The notes: generated by a model not told the origin, from the sequence alone. 64,000 nucleotides of DNA from Acetobacter malorum (GCF_001580615.1 NZ_LHZC01000057.1:124001-188000); one strand, 5' to 3'. Numbered from the stretch's first letter, positions 53,965-63,776 are shown. Numbers and translations are program-made.

Positions 53965-55416
53965 ATGAAGTTCCGCACAGGTCTGATGCTTGGCGCCACT
54001 TTCCTGGCAGGCCTTGCCCTGGCCTCCACCCCCGGAGTGCTGCCCGGCGCAGGCATGCTCGCCTCCCCCGCCATGGCGGAAAAGGCTCCAGACGCCTCTC
54101 CCACCAGCAACCATGCCGAAACCTATCGCCTGCTCACCCTGTTCGGCACTGTGCTGGACCTTGTGCGGGCGGATTATGTTGAGCCGGTTTCTGATAAAGA
54201 CCTCATCACCAATGCCCTCAACGGCATGCTGACAGGTCTTGACCCCCACAGCTCCTACATGACCGAAAAACAGTACGCGGACATGATGGTGCAGATGAAG
54301 GGTGAGTTCGGCGGCCTTGGTCTGGAACTCCAGCAGCAGGACGGGCACATCCGCGTGGTCTCCCCCGTGGATGGCACGCCGGGCTTCCGCGCTGGCATCA
54401 AGCCGGGTGATTACATTATTGCCGTGGACGGCCACCCCGTGGACGGCACCCCGCTGGATGAAGCCGTGAAGAAAATGCGCGGCAAGCCGAACACCAAAAT
54501 CACCCTCACGCTGGTGCGCGAGAAAACCCCCAAGCCGATCATCCTGACGCTGACGCGTGAGAACATCCATATCGAGGTGATTAAATCCGCCCTGTATGAC
54601 CGGATTGGCTATATCCGCATTGCCCAGTTCAATGAGGAAACGGAAAAAGGTCTGCTCAAAGCTTACAACCAGCTCAAGCAGCAGGCTGGTGGCAAACTGG
54701 CCGGGCTGGTGCTGGACCTGCGGAATGACCCCGGTGGTTTGCTGAATCAGGCCATTGATGTCTCATCCAGCTTCATCCGCTCGGGCGAGATTGTTTCCAC
54801 CCGCGCCCGCCACCCCAAGGACAGCCAGCGCTGGGATGCCCACAGCACGGACATTACCGACGGCCTGCCCGTTGTGGTGCTGATCAACGGCGGCTCGGCC
54901 TCTGCGTCTGAAATTGTGTCCGGCGCTCTGCAGGACCATCACCGGGCTGTGCTGCTGGGCACGAAGTCCTTTGGTAAGGGCTCTGTGCAGTCCATCATGC
55001 CTATTCCGGGCAACGGGGCCATCCGCCTGACAACAGCGCGGTATTACACCCCCTCCGGCCGGTCCATTCAGGGGCTGGGCATCACGCCCGATATCGCCGT
55101 GAAGGAAACGCGGGAAGACCCCGGCTTCAGCCTGCATGAAGCAGACCTTGAACATATCCTGAAAAATCAGGGCGGGAACCAGACCAAGTCCTCTCCGCGT
55201 ACGGACCTGCCTGCCATTTCCAAGGATATTCCGGGTGAACCGCCGGCAAACTGGCCGGAGTTTGACTACACCAAGCCTGCAACGGACTTCCAGCTCCAGC
55301 AGGGCCTGCGCGTTGTGCGCTCCATGGCCGGGCTGCCCGCGCCGGACCCGTCTGCCTCCCTGCCCGCCGCCAAGCCTCCGGCCCCGGCGGCTAAGGATGA
55401 CCACGCGCACCACTAA
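53965..55416 (+). CDS. carboxyl-terminal processing protease (S41, CtpA-like)
   Basis: 483 residues from the ATG at 53965 (AGGAG about 11 nt upstream); the open frame runs back into envC without homology. Signal peptide or anchor: MKFRTGLMLGATFLAGLALA with cleavage after AMA. PDZ domain near 85-170 (GEFGGLGLELQQQDGHIRVV and GTPGFRAGIKPGDYIIAVDG), then the S41 core with LDLRNDPGGLLNQAIDVSS, nucleophile Ser in INGGSASASEIVSGAL and Lys in GTKSFGKGSVQ. A Pro/Ala-rich tail ends HDDHAHH-like. Periplasmic processing or turnover of envelope proteins; placed next to envC as in many alphaproteobacteria. Confidence 0.94.
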   Translation: MKFRTGLMLGATFLAGLALASTPGVLPGAGMLASPAMAEKAPDASPTSNHAETYRLLTLFGTVLDLVRADYVEPVSDKDLITNALNGMLTGLDPHSSYMTEKQYADMMVQMKGEFGGLGLELQQQDGHIRVVSPVDGTPGFRAGIKPGDYIIAVDGHPVDGTPLDEAVKKMRGKPNTKITLTLVREKTPKPIILTLTRENIHIEVIKSALYDRIGYIRIAQFNEETEKGLLKAYNQLKQQAGGKLAGLVLDLRNDPGGLLNQAIDVSSSFIRSGEIVSTRARHPKDSQRWDAHSTDITDGLPVVVLINGGSASASEIVSGALQDHHRAVLLGTKSFGKGSVQSIMPIPGNGAIRLTTARYYTPSGRSIQGLGITPDIAVKETREDPGFSLHEADLEHILKNQGGNQTKSSPRTDLPAISKDIPGEPPANWPEFDYTKPATDFQLQQGLRVVRSMAGLPAPDPSASLPAAKPPAPAAKDDHAHH

Positions 55417-55439
55417 CCCCAACCGGAGCCAACGCCCTT

Positions 55440-56621
55440 ATGTCCAGCCCATCTCCTGGCACGCCCGGGAAGCCCTCCGGGGCTTCTCTGTGGCAGAAGA
55501 TGCCTGCATCTGGCCGCGCTTTTATCTACTTCTGGGGCGGATGCACGGCGCTGGCGGGGGTTGTTGCCCTCACTCTGCAGATCATGGGGCCGCCCTATGC
55601 GGAGGTAAGCGGGGACGATATTGACGTTGGCACCACCTCCCCCGCCGCCATTGCAGCCCTAGCCAGCAAAACGGACATTCCCGCCCCTATGGGGGATTTG
55701 CTGACAAGCGACCTTGGTCCCGGCGGTTTTGCTCTCCCCAAAGTCGGGCCGCATGGCCTCCTGCCCCGGCAGGTTTATGCCGCCCCGGTGGTGCCGGTTC
55801 CCGCAGGCAATGCACAGGTTGCCCTGCTGATTGATGGGATTGGGCAGTCGGATGATGAACTGAGCAATCAGGCCATTGATAATCTCCCCGGCCCGGTTTC
55901 TCTGGCTATTTCCCCATACGCGTCGGACCCGAGCAGCCTGATGGACCGCGCCAGAGCGCATAACCATGAAACACTGCTTTCTCTGCCGATGCAGGACCAC
56001 CCTGCCAACGGCAAGGCCGCGGGTGAAGAGGCGTTACCGAACACCCTGCAAGCTGCTCTGCCTGAACGAAAAAATATTGAGAACCTGAACGAAACGCTCT
56101 CTCATCTGGCGGGCTATGCCGGGGTGACAAATGCGTTTTCTGGCCAGAATGGCGGGGAATATCCGCATTCTCCGGCGTTCAAACCCATTCTCTCTGCCGT
56201 GCATCAGCGCGGCCTGTTCTATCTGAACGCCACACCCGCCACCACGTCCGATGGACCGGGGCTGGTCGGCACGGCTGATGTCGCCATTAATACCGATGCC
56301 GATATCATCACAATCGACATCCAGCTTCTCAAACTCCAGCAGCTTGCCCGCAAGAACGGCCGGGCCATTGGCGTTATCGGCCCCTTGCGCCCCGTGGCTC
56401 TTTCCTGCCTCAAGGCCTGGATTCCGCATCTGGCCAATGTCGGGATTACGCTGGTGCCCGTCAGCATGCTGGTTGCACCCCTTCCGGCTCCGCCGCCAGC
56501 CCCTGCAAAACCCGCGGCACCGCCGACACCCACAGCCGCAACGGGCGCTATGCATGTGAATGTTCACAACGCCACACCCAATACCCAGAACGGCCCCACC
56601 TCTCTCGGACTTCCGCAATGA
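55440..56621 (+). CDS. divergent polysaccharide deacetylase family protein
   Basis: 393 residues. An N-terminal membrane anchor (about 27-50, FIYFWGGCTALAGVVALTLQ) places it at the inner membrane facing the periplasm. The catalytic-like domain has VALLIDGIGQSDDELSNQAI, VSLAISPYASDPSSLMDRAR, HETLLSLPMQDHPAN and late ADVAINTDADIITIDIQLLK, matching the divergent polysaccharide deacetylase (YibQ-like) family. The C-terminus is Pro/Ala-rich. The gene overlaps rppH by 4 bp. Its envC-ctpA neighbourhood suggests a cell-wall role; activity is not proven for most members. Confidence 0.88.
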   Translation: MSSPSPGTPGKPSGASLWQKMPASGRAFIYFWGGCTALAGVVALTLQIMGPPYAEVSGDDIDVGTTSPAAIAALASKTDIPAPMGDLLTSDLGPGGFALPKVGPHGLLPRQVYAAPVVPVPAGNAQVALLIDGIGQSDDELSNQAIDNLPGPVSLAISPYASDPSSLMDRARAHNHETLLSLPMQDHPANGKAAGEEALPNTLQAALPERKNIENLNETLSHLAGYAGVTNAFSGQNGGEYPHSPAFKPILSAVHQRGLFYLNATPATTSDGPGLVGTADVAINTDADIITIDIQLLKLQQLARKNGRAIGVIGPLRPVALSCLKAWIPHLANVGITLVPVSMLVAPLPAPPPAPAKPAAPPTPTAATGAMHVNVHNATPNTQNGPTSLGLPQ

Positions 56622-57136
56622 GCACCAGCCCTAAGGCAGAAAGCCTGCCCTACCGCCCGAATGTCGCGGCCATGATTTTTCGGCCCGATGGCCGTATCCT
56701 GATCGCCCGCCGCACGGACCAGCCCGGCGCAGGCGGCCCGCTGTCCGAAGGCGTGTGGCAATGCCCGCAAGGCGGGATTGATGAAGGGGAAGACCCGCAC
56801 ACAGCCGTCTTCCGGGAAGTGCAGGAAGAACTGGGCCTGGATGCCAGCACGCTGAGCATCCTGCGGGAACATCCGGACTGGATTACGTATGATCTGCCGG
56901 ATTATCTGATTGGCAAGGCGCTGGGTGGCCGCTTCCGCGGGCAAACACAGAAATGGTTTGCGCTGGCTTTTACCGGCACCGATGCCGATATCCGACTGGA
57001 CGCCCAGATCCCCCCGGAATTTGACGCTTTCCAGTGGATTGAACTGGCCGACCTGCCCTCCGGCAATGTCGGGTTTAAAAAGCCGATTTATGAGCGTCTG
57101 GTGCAGGATTTCGGGCCGCTCGCAACACCTGCCTGA
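56618..57136 (+). CDS. rppH: RNA pyrophosphohydrolase RppH
   Basis: Nudix hydrolase that removes pyrophosphate from 5' ends of mRNA and starts RNase E decay. 172 residues: PYRPNVAAMIFRPDGRILIA, WQCPQGGIDEGEDP, and the Nudix box with REVQEELGL at about 53-74; WLTYDLP-type segment DWITYDLPDYL and QKWFALAFTG are family signatures. The start overlaps the preceding stop (ATGA). Last gene of the gpmI-rppH cluster. Confidence 0.95.
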   Translation: MSTSPKAESLPYRPNVAAMIFRPDGRILIARRTDQPGAGGPLSEGVWQCPQGGIDEGEDPHTAVFREVQEELGLDASTLSILREHPDWITYDLPDYLIGKALGGRFRGQTQKWFALAFTGTDADIRLDAQIPPEFDAFQWIELADLPSGNVGFKKPIYERLVQDFGPLATPA

Positions 57137-57316
57137 ACCCCATTTTCCCCTAAAAACATATCTCCCCTGCCAACACCGCCCCAGAGTTGATCGGAACTCC
57201 GGGCGATGCTGTGCGTCCCTTTAAGCAACGGGGCTGTTCAGCTTCAGGTCACTCTTCTGAATGCGGACACAGGCAGAAACTGCCCTGCCCCTCCCTTAAG
57301 CTTAAAGGAAAACACC

Positions 57317-58159
57317 ATGACGACAGTCCTGATTACAGGCGCAGGCACGGGTTTTGGCCGTGAAGTTGCTCTCCGTCTTGCTGCCGAAGGCTTTGACGTC
57401 ATCGCTGGTGTGGAAATTGTTGCGCAGGTTTACGAACTCTCGGAAGAAGCCCGCAGTCGCAATGTTACGCTTCAGGTTGAAAAACTTGACGTCACGCATG
57501 ATGGCGATCGCCAGAAGGCCGAAGGCTGGGACGTTGATATTCTGCTGAATAACGCGGGTATTTCCGAAGGTGGCGCTGTGGCCGATATCCCGGCCGAAAA
57601 CCTGCGCCGCCAGTATGAAGTCAATATTATCGGCCCGGTCCTGCTCACACAGATTGTCCTGAGAAAAATGGTGGCGAAGAAGAAGGGCAAGATCGTGTTC
57701 ATGTCCTCCGTGGCGGGCCTCACGGCGGATCCTTTCACCGGCGCCTATTCCTCTTCCAAGCATGGTGTTGAAGCCATTGCCGCAGCGTTAAGTCAGGAAG
57801 TGCGCGAATTTGGTATTGAGGTGGCCACCGTCAACCCCGGCCCATTCCTCACCGGCTTTAATGACCGCATGTTTGAGACCTGGAAAAGCTGGGAAGATGA
57901 TCCGTCAAAACGCCTGTTCGATTACAGCAAAATTGCCTTCCCGCATGCGCAGTATGATCCGGAGCCTGTTTTCAAAACTACCGTCGGGGTCATCAACGGG
58001 AGCATCAAGACCTATCGGAACGTAGAGCCGAAGGAAATCATCCCGCAGCAGCGCGAACAGATGGACGCCGCCTGGACACAGAAAGTCACAGATGGTCTGG
58101 GCACACGCCCGGAAATTATCCAGAAAGCCTACGATATCAAGCCCGGCACACCGGTCTGA
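57317..58159 (+). CDS. SDR family oxidoreductase
   Basis: 280 residues from the ATG at 57317 (AAAGGAAA 8 nt upstream). Short-chain dehydrogenase: cofactor motif TGAGTGFGREVALRLA at about 8-23, DILLNNAGISEGG, catalytic Ser in MSSVAGLTADPF, Tyr and Lys in YSSSKHGVEAIA, then VATVNPGPFLTGF. Lys or Asp position after strand 2 is not decisive for NAD versus NADP. The substrate is unknown. It stands alone, with a terminator-like hairpin 75 bp downstream. Confidence 0.9.
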   Translation: MTTVLITGAGTGFGREVALRLAAEGFDVIAGVEIVAQVYELSEEARSRNVTLQVEKLDVTHDGDRQKAEGWDVDILLNNAGISEGGAVADIPAENLRRQYEVNIIGPVLLTQIVLRKMVAKKKGKIVFMSSVAGLTADPFTGAYSSSKHGVEAIAAALSQEVREFGIEVATVNPGPFLTGFNDRMFETWKSWEDDPSKRLFDYSKIAFPHAQYDPEPVFKTTVGVINGSIKTYRNVEPKEIIPQQREQMDAAWTQKVTDGLGTRPEIIQKAYDIKPGTPV

Positions 58160-58235
58160 TGCGATAAACCCCGGCACGCAAAACCGGTTTTTATCTCAAG
58201 AGTTTTATAAAAAGCTACGCTGCATCATGTGACCA

Positions 58236-58275
58236 CAAAAAAAGGGGGAAAGAGCGCGTCTCTTTCCCCTTTCCC
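58236..58275. terminator. terminator-like hairpin after SDR gene
   Basis: AAAGGGGGAAAGAG pairs with CTCTTTCCCCTTT (13 pairs, one bulged G, loop CGCGT-like). An A-run precedes the stem on the plus strand, giving a U-run for minus-strand transcripts. Confidence 0.55.
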
Positions 58276-58351
58276 TATCTGCCGCCCGAAGCACCTTTAA
58301 TACGCGCCCGCAGGCAGGCAGGCTGGATGAGGCGTCATAACCCTCCTAACA

Positions 58352-58374
58352 GAAATGTTATGATATAACATTTG
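58352..58374. promoter_or_regulatory. Zur-box-like palindrome upstream of TonB receptor
   Basis: Perfect 9-bp arms AAATGTTAT (58353-58361) and ATAACATTT (58365-58373) around GAT, ending 48 bp before the receptor start. From memory this matches the gammaproteobacterial Zur consensus (GAAATGTTAT-3 nt-ATAACATTTC) at all but the last base and one spacer base. It would place a zinc-responsive repressor over the promoter. The spacing and arm sequence differ from typical Fur boxes. Confidence 0.6.
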
Positions 58375-58421
58375 AGTCTTCTGAGAAGACCGATAGGCTA
58401 TGAAAAAATCAATAAAATCCA

Positions 58422-60845
58422 ATGAAAAGTCTGATCTGCATGCCGCGCGCCTCCTCTTCCTTTCCCGACAGCACTCTTGTCTCCATGCTTATGCTGGCGA
58501 CGGCACTCTCCAGCCTGTGTGGCTCGCCTGAGGCGGATGCCGCTACGGAAACATCCAGTACAACAACAGAAGAAACATCACGCGAGCAGAAAAAGAAAAG
58601 CTCAGCGCCTGCGCACCCGGAATACGTGACCGTCAAAAGCCACACCACGGCAGATGGCACCACGGGCCGCACTGCAGGCGGAGGCCTGATGCCACAACAA
58701 CGCTCGCCGCATGCGCAAAGCGGCCTGACGCGAGACTACATTGCCCGCCAGAGCCCCACCGAGAGCCCTACGGCCATGATTGCCGCCCTGCCCGGCGTAA
58801 TCTATTCCGCCAATGACCCGCTCGGCACGAATGATGACCAGCAGGGCCTTTCCATCCGCGGGCTGGACCAGACGGAAATCGGGTATCTGTTTGAAGGCGT
58901 GCCCGCTGCGCCGCCACTTTTCCTGATGCCTTACACCTCTGCCACGGCAGATACGGAAAACATTAGTTCCGTTACCCTCACGCAGGGCGCGGCAGAAGCG
59001 ACGGCACCGCTTTACAACGCGGTAGGCGGCCAACTGAGTGTGCACATGATCAAACCGCGCAAAACAGCAGGCGGTTTTATGGATCTGTCTTACGGGTCCT
59101 ATGCGCTCAACCGGGAATTTCTGCGGCTGGACAGTGGAGAAATTGGCCATACAGGGGTAACCGGCTTTGCCTCCTTTTCCTACCGTAACGCCAACCAGTG
59201 GCGCGGAGCCGGAGACAGCCCACGCTACCATGTGGACAGCCGCCTGCTGCGGGAATGGGGCACGGGCAGTTCGGCCTCGCTCATTTTTTCCTTCAACCGG
59301 CAGCGGCAATATTACCTGCGCGCGCCTACGCGTAAGCAGTGGGATGCCAGTGGCACCCATTTCAATTATTCATCCCATTATACCGAGGGTGACAGTTCCT
59401 ATTACCTGTTGCAGGAAAACGCCCGCGCCCAGACCTTGCTGACAGCCCCGCTGGAATTCAGGCTGAACCGGCATTTCCATCTCTCGCTCACACCCTATTT
59501 CATTTATGTCTCGGGGTATGATGGGTTTGGCACCACGCTTGACCCGCAGCACAGCTATCAGGGCAACCAGCCCGCCGGGCCGCTACAGGCCAGTGCTGGC
59601 CCCCGGACAGGCCTGATTACCGCCGTTGCGACGGATACTTTTAAGCAGGCCCATTCCGGCATTACGGCGTCCTTGCGCTGGGATGCAGGGCGCAACAGCC
59701 TGACAGGTGGTGCGTGGTATTCCTATTATGATTATTCAAACCCCTCCCGTTACGCGGCTGTGGATGCAAATGGCGGGGTTTCCAACATGCGGGGTTACTA
59801 CCCTATTCTGACGGCATCAGGAGACCCGCTGACATCCTACAACTCGCATCTGGTGCAGCAGGTGAATGCTCTGTTTGTGCAGGACCGTTTTCATGCCCTG
59901 TCCAACCGGCTGACGCTTTCCGCCACGTTCCGCGCCATTATGGTCACGCGCACCGTCAGCAACCAGCTTGCTGGCGCACGGTACCGCAACGGGGCCAGCT
60001 ATTTCTCACCCCAACCTCAGCTTTCCGCCAGTTATGACCTGACGCCCAACGACCAGATCTTCCTGAACGGAACAACGGGGTTCCGCGCGCCCTCCGGTAT
60101 TTCCAGCTATAATGACCGTTTCAGCGTCGCTACTGGCGCACAGACCCGTAGCGCCACCAGTGACACACGCCCCGAATATTCCATTGGGGAAGAAGTGGGC
60201 TATCGCCACACCGGGCAGGTCAACGTCTCTGCGGCCCTTTTCAATTACAATTTTACAAATCGCCAGATCAGCACAACGAGCAACCTGAATGGTGCGCTGG
60301 TAACGGAATCCCTCAACGGAGGGGGGCAGACAGCCCGCGGCGCACAGCTTGAGGTCGGGCTCAAGCCCTGGCACCATTTCAGCCCTTACCTCTCGGGCCA
60401 GTATATTCACGCTACCATCGACAATAATCTGAAATCAGGCATGGACTACCTGCCCACACGGGGCAAAAAGGCCATTCGCACCCCCGATTTTTCCGGCAGT
60501 CTTGGCCTGTCCTATGATGACACGCATCTGTTTGGTCAGTTCACGCTCAATTACGTGGGGCCAACCTATTCCACCTTCATGAATGATGAACGTATTCCGG
60601 GCTTTATGACGGCCAATCTCAGCGTGGGCTACCGGCTGCGGCAGGTGGGCTTTGCGCGCTCTCCCCAGATCCAGCTCAATCTGATCAATCTTGGTCAGTC
60701 GGGTTATCTGTCCGGGGTTAACAGTGTTTCCGCCAATGCCCGCACCACACAGGGGGTTTATGGCACCACCATTGCGGGAAAGGCTCCCACCTATTTTGTG
60801 GGTGGGGGCTTTGCCGGGGTCGTTTCCGTCTCAACCGGCTTTTAG
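58422..60845 (+). CDS. TonB-dependent outer-membrane receptor, probably zinc-regulated
   Basis: 807 residues. A signal sequence (about 1-40, LMLATALSSLCG before PEADA) precedes a candidate TonB box (EYVTVKS near 65), a plug domain (ESPTAMIAALPGVIYSANDP, LSIRGLDQTEIGYLFEGVPA, VTLTQGAAEATAPLYNAVGG) and a 22-strand-type barrel with aromatic strands (FMDLSYGSYALNREFLRLDS) ending in VVSVSTGF, the usual terminal Phe. No His-rich loop typical of ZnuD is seen. The upstream Zur-like box suggests uptake of zinc or a zinc complex; siderophore or other ligands cannot be excluded. Confidence 0.88.
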   Translation: MKSLICMPRASSSFPDSTLVSMLMLATALSSLCGSPEADAATETSSTTTEETSREQKKKSSAPAHPEYVTVKSHTTADGTTGRTAGGGLMPQQRSPHAQSGLTRDYIARQSPTESPTAMIAALPGVIYSANDPLGTNDDQQGLSIRGLDQTEIGYLFEGVPAAPPLFLMPYTSATADTENISSVTLTQGAAEATAPLYNAVGGQLSVHMIKPRKTAGGFMDLSYGSYALNREFLRLDSGEIGHTGVTGFASFSYRNANQWRGAGDSPRYHVDSRLLREWGTGSSASLIFSFNRQRQYYLRAPTRKQWDASGTHFNYSSHYTEGDSSYYLLQENARAQTLLTAPLEFRLNRHFHLSLTPYFIYVSGYDGFGTTLDPQHSYQGNQPAGPLQASAGPRTGLITAVATDTFKQAHSGITASLRWDAGRNSLTGGAWYSYYDYSNPSRYAAVDANGGVSNMRGYYPILTASGDPLTSYNSHLVQQVNALFVQDRFHALSNRLTLSATFRAIMVTRTVSNQLAGARYRNGASYFSPQPQLSASYDLTPNDQIFLNGTTGFRAPSGISSYNDRFSVATGAQTRSATSDTRPEYSIGEEVGYRHTGQVNVSAALFNYNFTNRQISTTSNLNGALVTESLNGGGQTARGAQLEVGLKPWHHFSPYLSGQYIHATIDNNLKSGMDYLPTRGKKAIRTPDFSGSLGLSYDDTHLFGQFTLNYVGPTYSTFMNDERIPGFMTANLSVGYRLRQVGFARSPQIQLNLINLGQSGYLSGVNSVSANARTTQGVYGTTIAGKAPTYFVGGGFAGVVSVSTGF

Positions 60846-60900
60846 AGCCAACACGTTGTCATGCTGCCTCGATGGCAGGCATGACTTGGCGAGTGGCCAT

Positions 60901-60945
60901 CGCCCTCGTGGCCACCGAGGGCGTGGAGCGCGCTTTAGTGCGCGC
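60901..60945. terminator. tandem hairpins between convergent TonB receptor and emrB
   Basis: CGCCCTCG/CGAGGGCG (60901-60923) and GCGCGC/GCGCGC with a 6-nt loop (60928-60945), the second overlapping the emrB stop. Probable shared termination region without a clear U-run. Confidence 0.45.
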
Positions 60946-62512
60946 CCGTGGGCTTGCCGCCACTTTTGATATTGGACAGCAGGAAGCAGAACGGCACGCA
61001 CAGGAATGCGCCAATCCCGAGGATCATGAAGACCTCGTTATAGGTCAGCATGGCAACCTGACGGGAGAACTCCAGATACTGCACATGCTGGGCCACAGCC
61101 TGTGCGTTCTCCGGCGTTAGTCCCCGGTTGATGCCGGCATTCTGGGCCTGCGTCAGATACTCATTATACGGCTGGTTATAAGGCGTCATCCAGTGGACCA
61201 TATGCGCCTGATGCGCCTGCTTCCGCTCCATCAGCAGTGCCGTGGCCCCGGAAATAGCCAGAGACCCCAGCACGTTACGTGACATACTGAACAGCGCCGA
61301 CGCATCCGCATTCAGGTGTCCCGGAATAGTGGAATACGCAATGGTGGAAAGCGGCACAAACAGGAACGCAAGGCATGCCGTCTGGCTCATACGGAAGAAG
61401 ACCAGATGCTTGAAATCCAACAGCGGCGTCAGTTGTGCTGAGAAGAACAGCGACAGCCCCATCAGCGCAAAGCCTAACGCGATGACGCTGCGAACGCTGA
61501 AAATGCTCATCAGCTTTCCCACAATCGGGATGAGGATAATGACCGCAATCCCGCCCGGAGAAAGAACCAGCCCGGCGAGCGTGGCCGTATAGCCCATAAC
61601 CTGCTGGGCAAACTGCGGGACGATAATTGCAGAGGAATAAAGCAGTGCGCCCATCGCCCCCATCATTGCCGTGCCCACAGCAAAGTTGCGATCCTTGAAC
61701 ACCCGCAGGTCCACCGCAGGTTTATCCGTATGCAGCAGCCACATCACAGCGCCACCCAGCCCCAGCACGGCAAGCACACACATCACGCGGATAAAGGTGG
61801 AGCCGAACCAGTCGGCATCCTCACCACGGTCAACCATCACTTCCAGACAGCTGAACCCGATGGTGATGAGGCTGATACCGATCAGATCAACCGGGGCTTT
61901 TCGCTTTCTGGCCCACGGCGGATCTTCCACCAGAGCCGCAACACCCAGCGTGGTCAGAATACCGAACGGCACGTTGATGAAGAAAATCCAGCGCCATGAG
62001 AAGTTATCGGTAATCCAGCCGCCCAGCGTCGGGCCAATCACCGGCCCCACGACCGCCGCAATGGCCGTCAGCCCGAAGGCTGCTGCGCGTTTTTCCGGCG
62101 GGAAACTATCCAGAATAATCGACTGCTGATTGGGTTGCAGCCCGCCCCCAAAGAAGCCCTGCATCATGCGGAAGACAATCAACTCCCCCAGACTGGTGGC
62201 CATGCCACACAGAAAGGATGAGACCGTAAACATCACAATACAGACCAGAAAGTACCGTTTTCGGCCAAAAACCTTGCCCAGCCACCCGGAGATGGTGAGC
62301 ACAATACCATTTGCGACGAGGTATGCCGTCAGCGTCCATGTCGCATCATCGTAGGTGCTGGATAAGCTCCCGGCGATGTGCGGCAGGGACACGTTGACGA
62401 TTGTCGTATCCAGAATTTCCATGAACGCCGCCATCGTCACAATGAAGGCGACGGACCATGGATTATGCTTGGGCTTCCACCCTCCGGCGGCGACCTCGTC
62501 CTGAGCACTCAT
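60935..62512 (-). CDS. emrB: DHA2-family MFS drug efflux permease (EmrB-like)
   Basis: 525 residues, 14 predicted membrane helices. Motifs of the DHA2 family: FMEILDTTIVNVSLPHIAGS in helix 1, WTLTAYLVANGIVLTISGWL, the loop motif GKVFGRKRYF, and GPVIGPTLGGWITDNFSWRW (motif C, antiporter signature). With the adaptor EmrA and an outer-membrane channel it would export hydrophobic toxins. Starts overlapping the emrA stop by 4 bp. No TolC-type gene is in the window. Confidence 0.92.
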   Translation of the reverse strand: MSAQDEVAAGGWKPKHNPWSVAFIVTMAAFMEILDTTIVNVSLPHIAGSLSSTYDDATWTLTAYLVANGIVLTISGWLGKVFGRKRYFLVCIVMFTVSSFLCGMATSLGELIVFRMMQGFFGGGLQPNQQSIILDSFPPEKRAAAFGLTAIAAVVGPVIGPTLGGWITDNFSWRWIFFINVPFGILTTLGVAALVEDPPWARKRKAPVDLIGISLITIGFSCLEVMVDRGEDADWFGSTFIRVMCVLAVLGLGGAVMWLLHTDKPAVDLRVFKDRNFAVGTAMMGAMGALLYSSAIIVPQFAQQVMGYTATLAGLVLSPGGIAVIILIPIVGKLMSIFSVRSVIALGFALMGLSLFFSAQLTPLLDFKHLVFFRMSQTACLAFLFVPLSTIAYSTIPGHLNADASALFSMSRNVLGSLAISGATALLMERKQAHQAHMVHWMTPYNQPYNEYLTQAQNAGINRGLTPENAQAVAQHVQYLEFSRQVAMLTYNEVFMILGIGAFLCVPFCFLLSNIKSGGKPTGAH

Positions 62513-63708
62513 TGCGCGGCGGTCTCATGACCAGCTGTGGAGGCTGCTTTCTGGCGCTGCGCCACGGCCTGCTGCACATCCTGCGGCGCGGCATCGGAAT
62601 GGCCCTGCGTATCCACATGCACAACGGGGATGACGGACATACCCAGAGCCAGCTGCTGGTTGGGGTCCAGACCATCATCAATCAGGATTTTTACCGGCAC
62701 ACGCTGCACGATCTTCACGTAGTTGCCGGTCGCATTTTCAGGCGGGAAAGCGCTGAAGGTTGCCCCGGTGCCCTTCTGCAGGGAATCGACATGCCCGTGT
62801 AGCTTGAGAGACGGATAGGCATCCACCTTGATATCCACCGTCTGACCGGGGCGGATGCGGGTGATCTGCGTTTCCTTGTAGTTGGCCATAACCCAGACTT
62901 CCGGCTCCACAATGGACAGCACAACCTGCCCGGCGCGGACGTAATTGCCCTGCTCCAGATTACGCTGGGAAATCCAGCCATCACACGGAGCGCGGATCAC
63001 CGTCCATTCCAGATTGAGGTTTGCGTTATCTAGCTCGGCCTGATCCGCTTTGGCCTGACCTTCCTGCTGGCTGACCGTAATCTGCGCGTTCTTGATGTTC
63101 GGCTGCACCGGGGTGGCAATCTGCACGGCACCCTGTGCTTCCTGCACCTGCGCTTTTGCGGCTTCCAGCGCAGCGCGGGCGTAATCGATATCCTGCTGCG
63201 AGGTTGCGGCACGCTCGACTGAATGCTGCCGTTTGTAATCGGTTTCCGCCTTGAACAGCTGCGCTTTGGCAGCCGCCAGGTTCCCCTGTGCGCGGACCAG
63301 CTGACCCGGATAGCTCTGCATGGCCACTATGTGCATCATGTCACTGGCCTGCATACCGGCCTGAGATTTTTCCAAAAGGCCTGCGGCTTTATCCCGCGCG
63401 GCCTGCCAGTCTCTGGGGTCAATGCGGGCCAGAACCTGCCCTTTGCGGACAAACTGGTTATCGTTCACCAGCAGTTCCGTCACATACCCGCCCACATGCG
63501 GGGCGATGGAGACGGCGCGGCCTGCGGTAAAGGCGTCGTCCGTTTCCACTTCATTGCGCGTCAGGAACCAGTAAACCCCGGCCGCCACCGCCAGCACAAT
63601 AACAACGCATGTCAGAATAATCTTGCCGCGCCCGCTTTTCTTCTTTTCCGGCGGGGCCTGCCCGTTATCAGACGTTGCATCAGACTGTTCGTTATGGTCT
63701 TCGGCCAT
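62509..63708 (-). CDS. emrA: HlyD/EmrA-family periplasmic adaptor
   Basis: 399 residues from the ATG at 63708 (GGGA about 8 nt upstream; an in-frame start at 63744 adds 12). One N-terminal membrane anchor (about 30-50, IILTCVVIVLAVAAGVYWFL), the first half-lipoyl (RAVSIAPHVGGYVTELLVND), a coiled-coil hairpin (about 110-210), the second half-lipoyl and beta-barrel domain (APCDGWISQRNLEQGNYVRA, TRIRPGQTVDIKVDAYP). A Gln/Ala-rich tail follows. Translationally coupled to emrB. A palindrome upstream suggests repression by a TetR-type regulator, not encoded here. Confidence 0.92.
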   Translation of the reverse strand: MAEDHNEQSDATSDNGQAPPEKKKSGRGKIILTCVVIVLAVAAGVYWFLTRNEVETDDAFTAGRAVSIAPHVGGYVTELLVNDNQFVRKGQVLARIDPRDWQAARDKAAGLLEKSQAGMQASDMMHIVAMQSYPGQLVRAQGNLAAAKAQLFKAETDYKRQHSVERAATSQQDIDYARAALEAAKAQVQEAQGAVQIATPVQPNIKNAQITVSQQEGQAKADQAELDNANLNLEWTVIRAPCDGWISQRNLEQGNYVRAGQVVLSIVEPEVWVMANYKETQITRIRPGQTVDIKVDAYPSLKLHGHVDSLQKGTGATFSAFPPENATGNYVKIVQRVPVKILIDDGLDPNQQLALGMSVIPVVHVDTQGHSDAAPQDVQQAVAQRQKAASTAGHETAAQ

Positions 63709-63776
63709 TCTGTTTCCCGTCCCTGAGACACACTTCATACACAAAGCCAGTCACGGAAGCTCTCGCCCCCGCCCCG

